Shown here: one piece after another, positions 7,058 to 15,901 of the stretch
How the letters are laid out: the number at the start of each line of letters is the position of its first letter
Numbering within the stretch: the first letter of the stretch is position 1
From: a bacterium
GTDB lineage: Bacteria > Chloroflexota > Chloroflexia > Chloroflexales > Kallotenuaceae
Reading direction: 5' to 3'
Length of the DNA stretch: 64,000 nt
NCBI GenBank assembly: GCA_016781505.1
Contig: JADDQF010000117.1
Coordinates: 1-64,000 of the forward strand
The notes under the pieces: model-generated
Databases searched by the model: none
The model's input: the letters and a program-made list of their open reading frames with translations, nothing else
Told to the model about the DNA's origin: nothing
Program-made: the position numbers and the translations under genes

Positions 7058-9313
7058 CTACTTGCCCGGCACCCCCACACTCGTCTCGCCGCCGCGGCTT
7101 TCCGGTCCGGCCACATAGATCGAGCGCTCGGCTACCACGGGCCGGCTAGCCGTGATGATTGTCGTCACGACGGGCTGATCGGGTACGTCGGCGTTGGCTG
7201 AAACGGTGAGCCGCGCCATGGAAGGAACCGTATACTGGCGCTGCTCCCGCCGACCGTCGGCCAGCACATAGACGACCTCGAACTTGACCGCCCCACGATG
7301 GGGATTGGCAATCAGCAAAAATTGCGCGACGTACGGCTCGTTGGTGCCGTCGACCAGATCCGTCGATCCTTCCACAAAGGTCCAGCGCGTCGCGAGCTCG
7401 ATCGCTCCGGCGGTAGCGGTCGCGCCGGCACCGCCATCAAAGCTAATTACCCGCTCCGCGGCAACCGGCCGCTCGGCTTGGACCTGCATCGCGAATGGGA
7501 GCGCCGGCACAACGTCGTTCAGCGTCAGAATGAAGCGGGACTGAGCAGGCACTGCGTAGCGCCGGCTGAGCGAGGTGCCGTCCTCGCTCATCACCTGCAG
7601 CGAAACTGCCACCTGCTGCGGCCATGGATTCAGCAGGTACAGCGTCGTGGTGACGCCATCGGTGGTGGTACCTTCCGCAAAGGACCAGCTGCGGCTTAGC
7701 TGAGGCACGCCAGTGACCAGATGCGCCGCTCCTCCAGCCAAAAAGACTGATCGCTCCGCTACCACCGGTTGCGAAGCAACGACCTTGAGCCCGAACTGCG
7801 CGTTCGGCACCAGGTCGTTCAGCCGCAGCGAGGTACGACTACGCGGCGCGAGTGTGGCGGTTTGCGTCAGCGGCGCGGTGCCGTCAGGATAAAACGTCAG
7901 CGTCGTCGAAACTTCCTGGTTTTGCGGATTCAGGAGCAGCAACAGCGTTTGGGTATCCGTGACCGTCGAGCCTTCACCAAAATACCAGGTACGCGCGGGC
8001 GTGGCAGCGCCGGTGCTGCTCAATAGCTCCTGACCCACAATCATGCTGCGCTCGGCCAGCAATGGCCCATCCGCCTGAATATCTAAACCAAGGCTCGTCG
8101 TTGTCGGCAGCGTGGTATTGAGCGTTACGTCAACACGCTGACCCGCCGGTACAACGACCGAGCGGCGCTCTTCCCCGCCGGGCAGGTAGGCCGCCAAGGT
8201 TGCACGCGCTTCGGTCGCCCCCGGATTAAAGAGCGCGACTCGCTCAGTCGCGCCATCGGTACTTCCTGCCGCAAACAGCGTGCGCGAGCGAACAACCGCT
8301 CGGCCGATGGCTGGCCGCAGCTCATCGACAACATCCTTCAACCGCTGGGGCGCATCGGCCGCCGCTTCCACAGCCGCAGTCGGCACGCCATAGCTGGCCG
8401 TCAGCCAGGCCAACAGGCCGATCAGCCGGGCTTGCGCGGCTTCACTGACCCCTTCCGCCTCGGCATTCGCCAGCACCGCTAACCGGACCGTGCCCCCAGC
8501 TACACCCGGAATACGCCGTGTCACACTGCCATAACCCTCGAACAGATTGCCTTGACCGTCGATTAAATAATGGAAGGGTAGCTCAGCCTGTCCCTGCAGG
8601 GACTGACTAGCCCAGCGCAGCGCCCGCAGGGTGGCTAGCGGATTTGGATCGTCGGCCGGAGCCAGCACCTGCGCCAGCTCCACGCGTTGCGGTGTTTGGG
8701 GCTCGCCGGTAGCCTGGGGTGGCGCTCCCGCCCATTCGGCGCGCGCGATCGCTTCGGGAGCAGGCGTCAACGTCGCAGGACCCGCCAAGGGCACACGTCC
8801 AACGATCTCGGAAAGGCTGGGCCCAGCCGTCGAGCCGATATAGGTAACGGTGATTTGGTCCAACGCGGGCGATCCGTTGGTGCCGGTGAAACCAACGCGA
8901 TACTGCAGGTAGCTGGTGAACAGCCGAAACACAAACACCTGGGACAGGGCACGTCCTTGCTCTACCGTGGGGCTGGCGCGGCGCCACTCATCCCAGACCT
9001 GGCCATCCGTGCTGGAGCGTACTTCAACAGTCAGCGCCTGTTCAGGACCGACCGTTGCCAGCCATTCCACCACGCCAGCGTTAAAGCCAAACGGCGCCTG
9101 TAATGGCGCCGAAAGATACTCGCCCATCGCTTGGCCGTCTTGCAGCCGCACGACGCTGCCGTCAACAAACGTGTTGGTGAAGCTGCCCGGCAGCCAATCG
9201 TTAAGCTCACTGTGCGTCCACGATCCGGTCTGAACTGGCGGACCTTGCCGCAGGGGAGCGGCAAAGGCAGCCAGCGGCAACAGCGCAAGCATCAACGATA
9301 GCAGACGGCGCAT
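7058..9313 (-). CDS. secreted protein with degenerate PGRP/amidase domain and four WxFxEG beta repeats
   Basis: A 751-residue exported protein. It has a signal peptide (MRRLLSLMLALLPLAAFAAP), a region of about 30-165 resembling a beta-sandwich, then about residues 205-315 that resemble the peptidoglycan-recognition/amidase_2 fold (FHYLIDGQGNLFEGYG, LLAWLTASYGV). The zinc-binding histidines expected near the start of that fold and in the AHV segment are absent, so it is probably a binder rather than an amidase. The C-terminal 400 residues are four repeats of about 100: W-F-x-EG-T, LLNP, a DG turn, VPAxSR-x-TLxLND and PVVAERS, like the DUF5719 repeats of Actinobacteria and Chloroflexota. Its likely place is the cell surface. 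The preceding gene on this strand (lipoprotein) ends 78 bases upstream behind a hairpin. Confidence 0.7.
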   Translation of the reverse strand: MRRLLSLMLALLPLAAFAAPLRQGPPVQTGSWTHSELNDWLPGSFTNTFVDGSVVRLQDGQAMGEYLSAPLQAPFGFNAGVVEWLATVGPEQALTVEVRSSTDGQVWDEWRRASPTVEQGRALSQVFVFRLFTSYLQYRVGFTGTNGSPALDQITVTYIGSTAGPSLSEIVGRVPLAGPATLTPAPEAIARAEWAGAPPQATGEPQTPQRVELAQVLAPADDPNPLATLRALRWASQSLQGQAELPFHYLIDGQGNLFEGYGSVTRRIPGVAGGTVRLAVLANAEAEGVSEAAQARLIGLLAWLTASYGVPTAAVEAAADAPQRLKDVVDELRPAIGRAVVRSRTLFAAGSTDGATERVALFNPGATEARATLAAYLPGGEERRSVVVPAGQRVDVTLNTTLPTTTSLGLDIQADGPLLAERSMIVGQELLSSTGAATPARTWYFGEGSTVTDTQTLLLLLNPQNQEVSTTLTFYPDGTAPLTQTATLAPRSRTSLRLNDLVPNAQFGLKVVASQPVVAERSVFLAGGAAHLVTGVPQLSRSWSFAEGTTTDGVTTTLYLLNPWPQQVAVSLQVMSEDGTSLSRRYAVPAQSRFILTLNDVVPALPFAMQVQAERPVAAERVISFDGGAGATATAGAIELATRWTFVEGSTDLVDGTNEPYVAQFLLIANPHRGAVKFEVVYVLADGRREQRQYTVPSMARLTVSANADVPDQPVVTTIITASRPVVAERSIYVAGPESRGGETSVGVPGK

Positions 9314-9350
9314 ACACCTCGTCCCTTCACGTCAGCGTGATCACACACGA

Positions 9351-9381
9351 GGGTGTGGCGGCCCATCTGTTCGCCACACCC
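9351..9381 (-). terminator. hairpin between two secreted-protein genes
   Basis: GGGTGTGGCG and its exact complement form a 10-base-pair stem with an 11-base loop, just after the stop of the lipoprotein gene on the minus strand. There is no T run, so termination efficiency is uncertain. Confidence 0.45.
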
Positions 9382-9391
9382 CCTCATTCAG

Positions 9392-11422
9392 CTATTCCTG
9401 CGGCTTAAGCGCCGCCGCCTCGTAGTCGTTATCGGAGTCCCACAGCGCCCAGCCGGCAACGCCGTTCTCGCGGTTTTTCTCAGCCGCATCGATCTGGAGC
9501 CGCACTTCCCGTGGCCCATACTTGGTGATCGGCCGCACCCAGATCAGCGTGAAATCTTGCAGCCAGGGCCGGACTTTCGCGCGCTTGGCCTCGCCGTCCA
9601 GCTGATTCTTGACCAGCTGCATCGATTTATCCACCAGCTCGAACGGATGCTCGCCCGGCACATCAAAGCCTAGCTCGCCCGGAACGAAGTGTGACGGATA
9701 CACCATCGGATACACATAGTCGGCGTACTTGCCCATGACATGGAGGTTTTGGCCGATGTTGGCTTGAGGCTTCCACGCGACATACCCGAACACGTCGACG
9801 CCAAAGTACGCTCCCGCGCCGTTAATTTGACGCTGCGCCCGCTCCATAAAGCGTCCAATTGTGTTGAACATCTCGTCGGGATTGTTGCGCCAATCGCGCG
9901 GCCCCTTGAACTGCGCGCCTTCCAGGTTCCCATCGGAGGGAAAACGGATATAGTCAAATTGAATCTCGTCGAAGCCAAGCTGCGCGGCCTCGACCGCGAG
10001 CTTAATGTTGTAATCCCACACGCGCTCGTCGTAGGTGTCCAACCAGGCGATGCCGAAGTCCGCAAACCAGGGCTTGCCGTCCTTCTGCACATACCAATCG
10101 GGGTGTTTTTCAAGCAGCGCGTTGTCGTGCGCAAAGATATGGATGCGGGCGATTGTGTAAATATTGCGCTTCTTGGCCTCGGCCAGCATCGCCCGGATCG
10201 GCATATAATCGGCCGATGTTTCGGCTTCGACAACCTCAGCCACCTGGGATTGGTAGTAGATAAAGCCGACATCAGCCAGGTTGTCGGATTTGATATCCAG
10301 CACCACGGCATTGAGCTCGGTGTCGTCAACGATGTCATAATATTCGTTGACCGTTTCCATGCCGCTTGCCGCGACATTGGCTTTGATATACAGCGCTTTG
10401 GCTTCGAACGGTTCAAGCTTGAGCTCAGAGGCCAGGCTGCCGACTTTTACCTGCGTTTCGCCCCGCCGATAGCCCGGCAGCAGCGCCTTGATGAAGGCGC
10501 CTTCGGGCACATTCTCCAAGGTATAGCGCCCCTGCGCGTCGGTCCGCGTGTAGGCCACATCGGTGCCGGTGATCGTGGCCGTGGCGATCACGGTGACCGC
10601 TTCGAGCGGCTTGCCGTCCGCTCCATCGATCACCGTTCCTTGAATCACGTTGGGGCGGAGTGTGGCGTCAAGCGTGGTACCCTGCGGCAAAGGCTGAACG
10701 ACCTGATCGTAGCCTGGGCCATTAAAGCTGACCTCACTCCCCTCGGCGATATTCTTGACCTCGTACGTTCCATCCGCGTTGGTGGTGGCCGTTGCGTCAC
10801 CTACGCGTACCTCGACGCCGCCGATGCCTTGGCCGCTGTAGGTATCCTTGACCACGCCGCGCAAGACCGTGGGCCGCAGGGTTAGCTCGTGGGAGGTCGC
10901 TCGGGTAATATCTGCGCGTGCCTCGCCATAGTCGGGCGCGTTTACGGCAATTTGAAATGCTTCCGGGACGTTCGTCAGCGTGTAGCTGCCATCCGCTGTG
11001 GTGGTTGCGCTGATAACTTCCGACACCATGACCTGGGCATTTGCGACCGGAGCGCCGGTAAACGCATCCTTAATGGTGCCCTGCAAAACGTTCGGGCGAA
11101 GCGTTGTTTCCAGCGTGACGATGGTTGCTTCCGTCGCCGCCAGCTCCGGCTTTTCCGCCAGGTTGACCGTCGCCGCCTCATAGCCGGGCGCTTCCACCAC
11201 AACGGTATCCTTGGACGACCAGTCAGAAGTCGTGTAGCTCCCGTCCTCCGTCGTCTGGATCGGTTTTTGTTTGCCGAAGGTCAGACTCGCATTCTTGACG
11301 GGTTGATTGGTATAAGCGTCGATGACGCGACCATTGAGCGCAACTTTGGGCGCACCGCAAGCAGCCAGGGTAATGAGCGCAAGTAACAGGAATGGCGCCC
11401 GCCGTAGGATGGAAACGAACAT
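9392..11422 (-). CDS. lipoprotein with carboxypeptidase-regulatory-like repeats and a DUF4015-type glycoside-hydrolase-like domain
   Basis: A 676-residue lipoprotein: the signal ends in the lipobox LITLAAC. Four tandem beta-sandwich repeats of about 75-85 residues follow (G-x-V-x-D-x-x-T/S-G-x-P-V/I..., TTADGSYTL-N-VPEG pattern), typical of carboxypeptidase-regulatory-like (Cna B/TonB-box-free) modules used as spacers. From about residue 345 to the end is a TIM-barrel-like domain of the putative glycosyl hydrolase group DUF4015: LNAVVLDIKSD, IARIHIFAHD, LGFDEIQFDYIRFPSDG, VDVFGYVAWK, YVYPMVYPSHF and GVAGWALWDSDNDY. The DYIRFPSDG motif carries likely catalytic acids. The substrate is unknown; a cell-surface polysaccharide is a guess. 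A strong promoter lies 42 bases upstream. Confidence 0.8.
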   Translation of the reverse strand: MFVSILRRAPFLLLALITLAACGAPKVALNGRVIDAYTNQPVKNASLTFGKQKPIQTTEDGSYTTSDWSSKDTVVVEAPGYEAATVNLAEKPELAATEATIVTLETTLRPNVLQGTIKDAFTGAPVANAQVMVSEVISATTTADGSYTLTNVPEAFQIAVNAPDYGEARADITRATSHELTLRPTVLRGVVKDTYSGQGIGGVEVRVGDATATTNADGTYEVKNIAEGSEVSFNGPGYDQVVQPLPQGTTLDATLRPNVIQGTVIDGADGKPLEAVTVIATATITGTDVAYTRTDAQGRYTLENVPEGAFIKALLPGYRRGETQVKVGSLASELKLEPFEAKALYIKANVAASGMETVNEYYDIVDDTELNAVVLDIKSDNLADVGFIYYQSQVAEVVEAETSADYMPIRAMLAEAKKRNIYTIARIHIFAHDNALLEKHPDWYVQKDGKPWFADFGIAWLDTYDERVWDYNIKLAVEAAQLGFDEIQFDYIRFPSDGNLEGAQFKGPRDWRNNPDEMFNTIGRFMERAQRQINGAGAYFGVDVFGYVAWKPQANIGQNLHVMGKYADYVYPMVYPSHFVPGELGFDVPGEHPFELVDKSMQLVKNQLDGEAKRAKVRPWLQDFTLIWVRPITKYGPREVRLQIDAAEKNRENGVAGWALWDSDNDYEAAALKPQE

Positions 11423-11463
11423 GAAAAACTTAGCTCCTGTGGGGTTCTACCTTGATCTGCGGT

Positions 11464-11492
11464 AGTGTAGTGGCAAGGTTGGGCGCTGTCAA
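11464..11492 (-). promoter_or_regulatory. promoter of the lipoprotein gene
   Basis: On the minus strand a perfect TTGACA, exactly 17 bases, then TACACT. This is one of the best sigma-70-type matches in the window, and it faces the lipoprotein gene. Confidence 0.7.
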
Positions 11493-11593
11493 GCATCGGC
11501 ACAAGGTCGGTCCGGAAGTTAACTGATGGGGTGGACAGGTCAGCAGAGAAATCGCTGCAACACGCTTGGGACCAAAGCGGACAGCCTGGACGG

Positions 11594-13285
11594 CTACCGC
11601 AGCCGGTAGACACGCGCCTCAAAGGCGCGGAGCGTGAGCTGGCGGATATCCTCGGCCGCAGCGACAGCATAGTTGCTGATTAACAACTCCTTGGTGGCAA
11701 AGGGCACCTCCGGTGGGAGCATAAAGTCGGATGGGTCCTTGCTAAAGTTCAGCATGATCAGCAGGCGCTCAGCTTGCCAGCTCCGGGTAAAGGCATAGAT
11801 CTGCTCATGCTCCTCGAGGATCAGATCGTATGTTCCGTAGACAATGATCGGGTTTGACTTGCGCAACCGGATCAACTGCTGATAGTAGGCAAAGATCGAG
11901 TTGGGGTCGTTCAGCGCTTGCTGTACGTTGATCTCCTCATAGTTGGGATTAACCTTGATCCAGGGCGTGCCAGTGGTGAAGCCGGCATGGGCGCTCGCGT
12001 CCCATTGGATGGGTGTGCGCGCGTTATCACGGCTCTTGGCGTGAATGATTGCCATGGCAGCTTCGGGAGCGACGCCTTTGTCCTCCACAAACTCGCGATA
12101 AATGTTGAGCGTCTCGATGTCGCGATAGTCTTGGATCGACGGGAACTTAACGTTGGTCATCCCGATCTCTTCACCCTGATAAATATAGGGCGTGCCGTGC
12201 AGCATATGCAGAAACGTAGCGAGCAGCTTGGCCGACTCAACCCGGTACTGCCCATCGTCGCCAAAGCGCGATACGGCCCGCGGCATATCGTGGTTCGTCA
12301 GGTACTGGCTGTTCCAACCCTTGCCTGCCAAGTCCTTTTGCCAGCGCGTCATAACCTGCTTCAGATCGCGCAGCCGCCACGGCCAGATGCTCCGCCGAGA
12401 TAACGTCGCGCCGGGGTCTTCGTCGATGCCCATATGCTCGAATTGGAACAGCATATTCAGGTGGCCCAACTCTTCGTGGGTAAGGGCAATGCCGTGTTCA
12501 GTGGTGACCATGGGCGTCTCGCCGACGGTGACAACGTCATACTTGGACAACACCTCGCGCTTCATCTCAGCCAGGAATTCGTGTAGCCGTGGCCCGTTGA
12601 TGAAATACTGGCCGCCAAACTGATAGCGATCGCCGGTTACCTGTGGAGCATCCGGCAAGCCCGGCGCTTTCGAGATCATGTTGATCACATCCATCCGAAA
12701 GCCGTCAACACCTTTCCGCAGCCACCAGTGCATCATGGCATAAATCTCAGCGCGAAGCTGGGGATTTTCCCAGTTGAGATCCGGCTGCTTTTTTGAAAAT
12801 AGGTGCAGGTAATATTGCGCGCTAGCATCGTCGTACTGCCAAACAGAGCCACCAAAGAAAGACGCCCAGTTATTCGGTTCGCGCCCATCCTGGCCGTCGC
12901 GCCAGATGTAGTACTCGCGATAGGCACTCTCCTTGGATGCCCGCGACTGGGCAAACCAAGGATGCTCGTCGGATGTATGGTTGACCACGAGGTCCATGAT
13001 CAGCCTGATGCCGCGCTGGTGCATCCCCGCGAGTAATTCTTCCCAGTCCAGCAGCGTGCCGAACTCGGGCATGATATCCTGGTAATCGCTGATATCATAG
13101 CCATTGTCGTCGTTGGGTGACCGATAAACCGGACACAACCAGACAACATCAACGCCCAGTGCTGCGAGGTAGTCCAGCTTCTCAATAATGCCCCGCAGGT
13201 CGCCGATACCGTCGCCATTACTGTCATAAAAGCTGCGGGGATAAATCTGATACACGACGCTTTCTTTCCACCACGTCTGCTTCAT
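11594..13285 (-). CDS. GH13 alpha-glucosidase (oligo-1,6-glucosidase type)
   Basis: A 563-residue cytoplasmic enzyme of glycoside hydrolase family 13. It shows VVYQIYPRSFYDSNGDGIGDL (region of the first barrel strand), DLVVNHTSDEHPWF, the nucleophile in GFRMDVINMI, the acid/base glutamate in VGETPMV and the transition-state stabiliser in NHDMPRAVSRFG. The QPDLNWENP motif and the valine after GFRMD fit the alpha-1,6/alpha-1,4-glucosidase subfamily (MalL/DexB-like) rather than alpha-1,4 exo-amylases; the precise linkage cannot be fixed. I chose the ATG at 13285, eight bases after GGAGGAG; an in-frame GTG three codons earlier overlaps that site. It is transcribed away from the serine hydrolase gene. 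Confidence 0.88.
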   Translation of the reverse strand: MKQTWWKESVVYQIYPRSFYDSNGDGIGDLRGIIEKLDYLAALGVDVVWLCPVYRSPNDDNGYDISDYQDIMPEFGTLLDWEELLAGMHQRGIRLIMDLVVNHTSDEHPWFAQSRASKESAYREYYIWRDGQDGREPNNWASFFGGSVWQYDDASAQYYLHLFSKKQPDLNWENPQLRAEIYAMMHWWLRKGVDGFRMDVINMISKAPGLPDAPQVTGDRYQFGGQYFINGPRLHEFLAEMKREVLSKYDVVTVGETPMVTTEHGIALTHEELGHLNMLFQFEHMGIDEDPGATLSRRSIWPWRLRDLKQVMTRWQKDLAGKGWNSQYLTNHDMPRAVSRFGDDGQYRVESAKLLATFLHMLHGTPYIYQGEEIGMTNVKFPSIQDYRDIETLNIYREFVEDKGVAPEAAMAIIHAKSRDNARTPIQWDASAHAGFTTGTPWIKVNPNYEEINVQQALNDPNSIFAYYQQLIRLRKSNPIIVYGTYDLILEEHEQIYAFTRSWQAERLLIMLNFSKDPSDFMLPPEVPFATKELLISNYAVAAAEDIRQLTLRAFEARVYRLR

Positions 13286-13676
13286 AGCTGTCACTCCTCC
13301 CCCGGAGCCGGAATATCGCTCGGCTCCTTAGCGTAACATAGGTTTGCTGCCGGGTGCAGATCAAGCATGGCGGCAGGGCGACACAGTCGCGCTGTATGCG
13401 GCTCAATCCCTCCACGCGGACCTGACGGCGGAACGGGTGCAGCAAGCGGCAGTATGCTCCCAATTCCCCGCCGACAAGTGCAAGCACTACCTACTTCATG
13501 CCGCTGATACCCAGCATACCCGGAGCCGAAACGCCAGCCTGGCCCGCTGAGCGTACCAGATTTCGCCCAGGTTTTTGTCATATTGAAGTAATCGAAGCCG
13601 GCCAGGCGCTGTGCTATGCTGGCGCCATCTGCCGCAAGCGGTGCATTAGCGGCCGACCGTCCATAAGGAGCTTCAT
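13286..13676. other. divergent intergenic region
   Basis: About 390 bases lie between two divergent genes. It holds the possible GH13 promoter on the minus strand and a TATGCT at 13615-13620 that may be a -10 for the serine hydrolase. I see no convincing operator or small gene. Confidence 0.5.
13335..13364 (-). promoter_or_regulatory. possible promoter of the GH13 gene
   Basis: On the minus strand TTGATC, 18 bases, TATGTT. The match is fair and the distance to the ATG is about 50 bases. Confidence 0.35.
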
Positions 13677-15356
13677 GTGCGTCCATCCCACCTCCTTGCT
13701 GTTGTGTTGCTGGCTGTCGCCGTGCTCGTGCCTGGCTCTGGGCAGGCCGCGGAATCACCATCCATCAGGCCATCCTCGGCCCACCCACACTCGTACGACG
13801 AAAACAAGGAGGCCCCAGCTGCCACTGTCAGCACCACTCCTACACCCGACGTCGCTCTGCGCTGGGCCGCCGACGATGCCCCGATCATCAACGGTGACAG
13901 CAGCCATACCTGGACATGGGGCCCGCAGATTTTTCGCAGCACCGCCGAAGCATACGCCGAAGCTCCCAATAGCCTCCGCGCCGTGTGGTATTTGGACAAA
14001 GCGCGCATGGAATTAACCTACCCCCACGGCGACTCAGACGAGCCCTGGTTTGTGACTTCGGGCTTGTTGGTGCGAGAGATGATGAGTGGCCGGATCCAGA
14101 CCGGCGACGCGACCTACGAGACGCGCACGCCCCCGGACACTCCCCTAGCCGGCGATTTGGACGCTCCCGCGGAGGCCACGATCACCTTGCTTGATCTGCA
14201 ACCGCTGGCCTCGCTCAACAACGACAGGCGCGCTCCTGCCCGGACTGACTATGATGCGAGCGTGGTGGAAGTTCTTGGCAAAGGTGGGGTAGTAACTCAG
14301 GCTGAGCGTTTGCTGCAGTATGATGTGCATCTCCGCAGCTATGACCCGGTGCTGGGCCATAACATCGCGCATGTTTTCACTGATGCGCTGCCGACTGATA
14401 AGCTGCTGTACACGGCCGGTCGGCCACTGAGCGAGCCGTACTGGACGGTTGTGCCGATCAAGCATGTGCCGACCGATGTGCTGGTGCAAGCGTTTGAACG
14501 CCGGATCCTGACCTACACGCCCTCGAATCCGGCGGGGTGGCAGGTTGAATGGGGCAATGTCGGCCGTCAGTATGCGCAATGGCGGTATGGCCAAGCCGAG
14601 ACAGGCCAGCCGCTCAACCCCGTGTTGTTGCTGGAAGCCAAGCCGGGCATTCGCAAACTGGAAACCTTGTCGCCGGAAGCAGCGGGGATCGCGGAAGAAC
14701 GGCAAGTCATTGTTGGCGTCGCGGTGCTCAATATGCGGACCGGCGACATCTACAGCGTCCGCGGCAGCCGCTCGTTCCCGATGTATAGCACCGCCAAAGT
14801 GCCGATCATGGTGGGCGTGCTCAGCAAAGCGCAGCGCGAAAAACGCGCCGTTGCCGACTGGGAAGACAGCTTGATTCGCGCCATGATTCAGCACAGCGAC
14901 AACGATTCGGCGACCACGCTGATCACGCACGCTGGCGGCGCCCAAGCCGTCACGCAATACCTGCACGCCATCGGGCTGGATGCCACCACCATGGATAACG
15001 ACGCCTGGGGCTATAGCACAACTACGGCGCAAGACATGGCCCGGCTCATGGCTAAGCTCGGCAACTGCACCATTCTCAATCCCGAGCTGTGCCTTTATGC
15101 GCTGGAGGTCATGCGCGGCGTAACACCGGGGCAGCGCTGGGGCCTCAGCGCGGGCCCACCGGAAAGTGTCTCTGTCGCCTTTAAGAACGGCTGGTCGCCG
15201 GACGACGGAGGCTGGACGATCAATTCCATCGGGTATGTTAAGGGCAAACAGATGCGCTACGCGGTGGCCGTGTACAGCGGGCCCAACCCCACCATGCCCA
15301 ACGGGATCGAAACAATCGAAGCGATTTCGACGGAGATTTATGCGGCGATGAGATAA
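13677..15356 (+). CDS. secreted class A beta-lactamase-like serine hydrolase with N-terminal surface module
   Basis: A 559-residue exported protein. A signal peptide (ends near GSGQAAE) is followed by an approximately 290-residue region with two copies of a surface module also found at 40034-42205 and 54652-55752; its second copy ends with FERRILTYTPSNPAGWQVE. The C-terminal 220 residues are a class A beta-lactamase/PBP-like domain: Ser371-x-x-Lys374 in MYSTAKV, Ser407-Asp408-Asn409 in HSDNDSA, and Lys503-Asn504-Gly505 in place of KTG. All three active-site boxes are intact. It may act on peptidoglycan or beta-lactams; the omega-loop glutamate typical of true beta-lactamases is not obvious. 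GTG is the start, because AAGGAG lies seven bases before it; the overlapping ATG is in another frame. Confidence 0.8.
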   Translation: MRPSHLLAVVLLAVAVLVPGSGQAAESPSIRPSSAHPHSYDENKEAPAATVSTTPTPDVALRWAADDAPIINGDSSHTWTWGPQIFRSTAEAYAEAPNSLRAVWYLDKARMELTYPHGDSDEPWFVTSGLLVREMMSGRIQTGDATYETRTPPDTPLAGDLDAPAEATITLLDLQPLASLNNDRRAPARTDYDASVVEVLGKGGVVTQAERLLQYDVHLRSYDPVLGHNIAHVFTDALPTDKLLYTAGRPLSEPYWTVVPIKHVPTDVLVQAFERRILTYTPSNPAGWQVEWGNVGRQYAQWRYGQAETGQPLNPVLLLEAKPGIRKLETLSPEAAGIAEERQVIVGVAVLNMRTGDIYSVRGSRSFPMYSTAKVPIMVGVLSKAQREKRAVADWEDSLIRAMIQHSDNDSATTLITHAGGAQAVTQYLHAIGLDATTMDNDAWGYSTTTAQDMARLMAKLGNCTILNPELCLYALEVMRGVTPGQRWGLSAGPPESVSVAFKNGWSPDDGGWTINSIGYVKGKQMRYAVAVYSGPNPTMPNGIETIEAISTEIYAAMR

Positions 15357-15456
15357 CATCGTTGCGGAATGCGTTGTGGGCGCAAACCTGGAAGGCCAGT
15401 TGCGTGCCACCCGTAGTCATGTTAAGCTCACCGGCAATGGAGGCCGAAGGAGTTGT

Positions 15457-15645
15457 ATGGCGATCACAGTGAAGCTAAGCGATGTTATTCCGCCGCGCAT
15501 GATGGAACAGCATCGGGAGCATATTCAAGATTTCCTGCTGCAGGAGGGCATTGAGCCAGATGAGCAGGAGCTGGGCGACACCAGCATGACCGAACGGCAG
15601 GTCAAGGAGCTGCTGGAAGAGCTCGCCAGCGACCTCCAAGCATAA
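15457..15645 (+). CDS. 62-residue acidic protein of unknown function
   Basis: A small acidic protein beginning MAITVKLSDVIPPRMMEQH and continuing with a predicted helix, then a second helix (MTERQVKELLEELASDL). AAGGAG stands six bases before the ATG, and the codon usage matches neighbouring genes. The frame is open another 27 codons upstream, without a ribosome site. I do not recognise the family. It follows the serine hydrolase by 100 bases and could be co-transcribed. Confidence 0.6.
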   Translation: MAITVKLSDVIPPRMMEQHREHIQDFLLQEGIEPDEQELGDTSMTERQVKELLEELASDLQA

Positions 15646-15901
15646 ATCGCCCTCTGGACCAGTGCCAGATCCTCCTAGCGCCAGATCGGCGGCTTGATGT
15701 TGGGCACCCTACCGATTGCCCCGGCCCCGCCCCAAAAGCTACCGCCCCCGGCACTTGCAGCGCCTGCCACGGCCCGTACCCCTGCATATCGTAAACAAAG
15801 GTATGCTTCACAGCACATCTGAGTGTGCCTTTTTTGCTGTTGCCAGATCGCGTACAATGCTTGTCCGAGAATGATGAGGACCGGCATACAAGGATTAGCG
15901 C

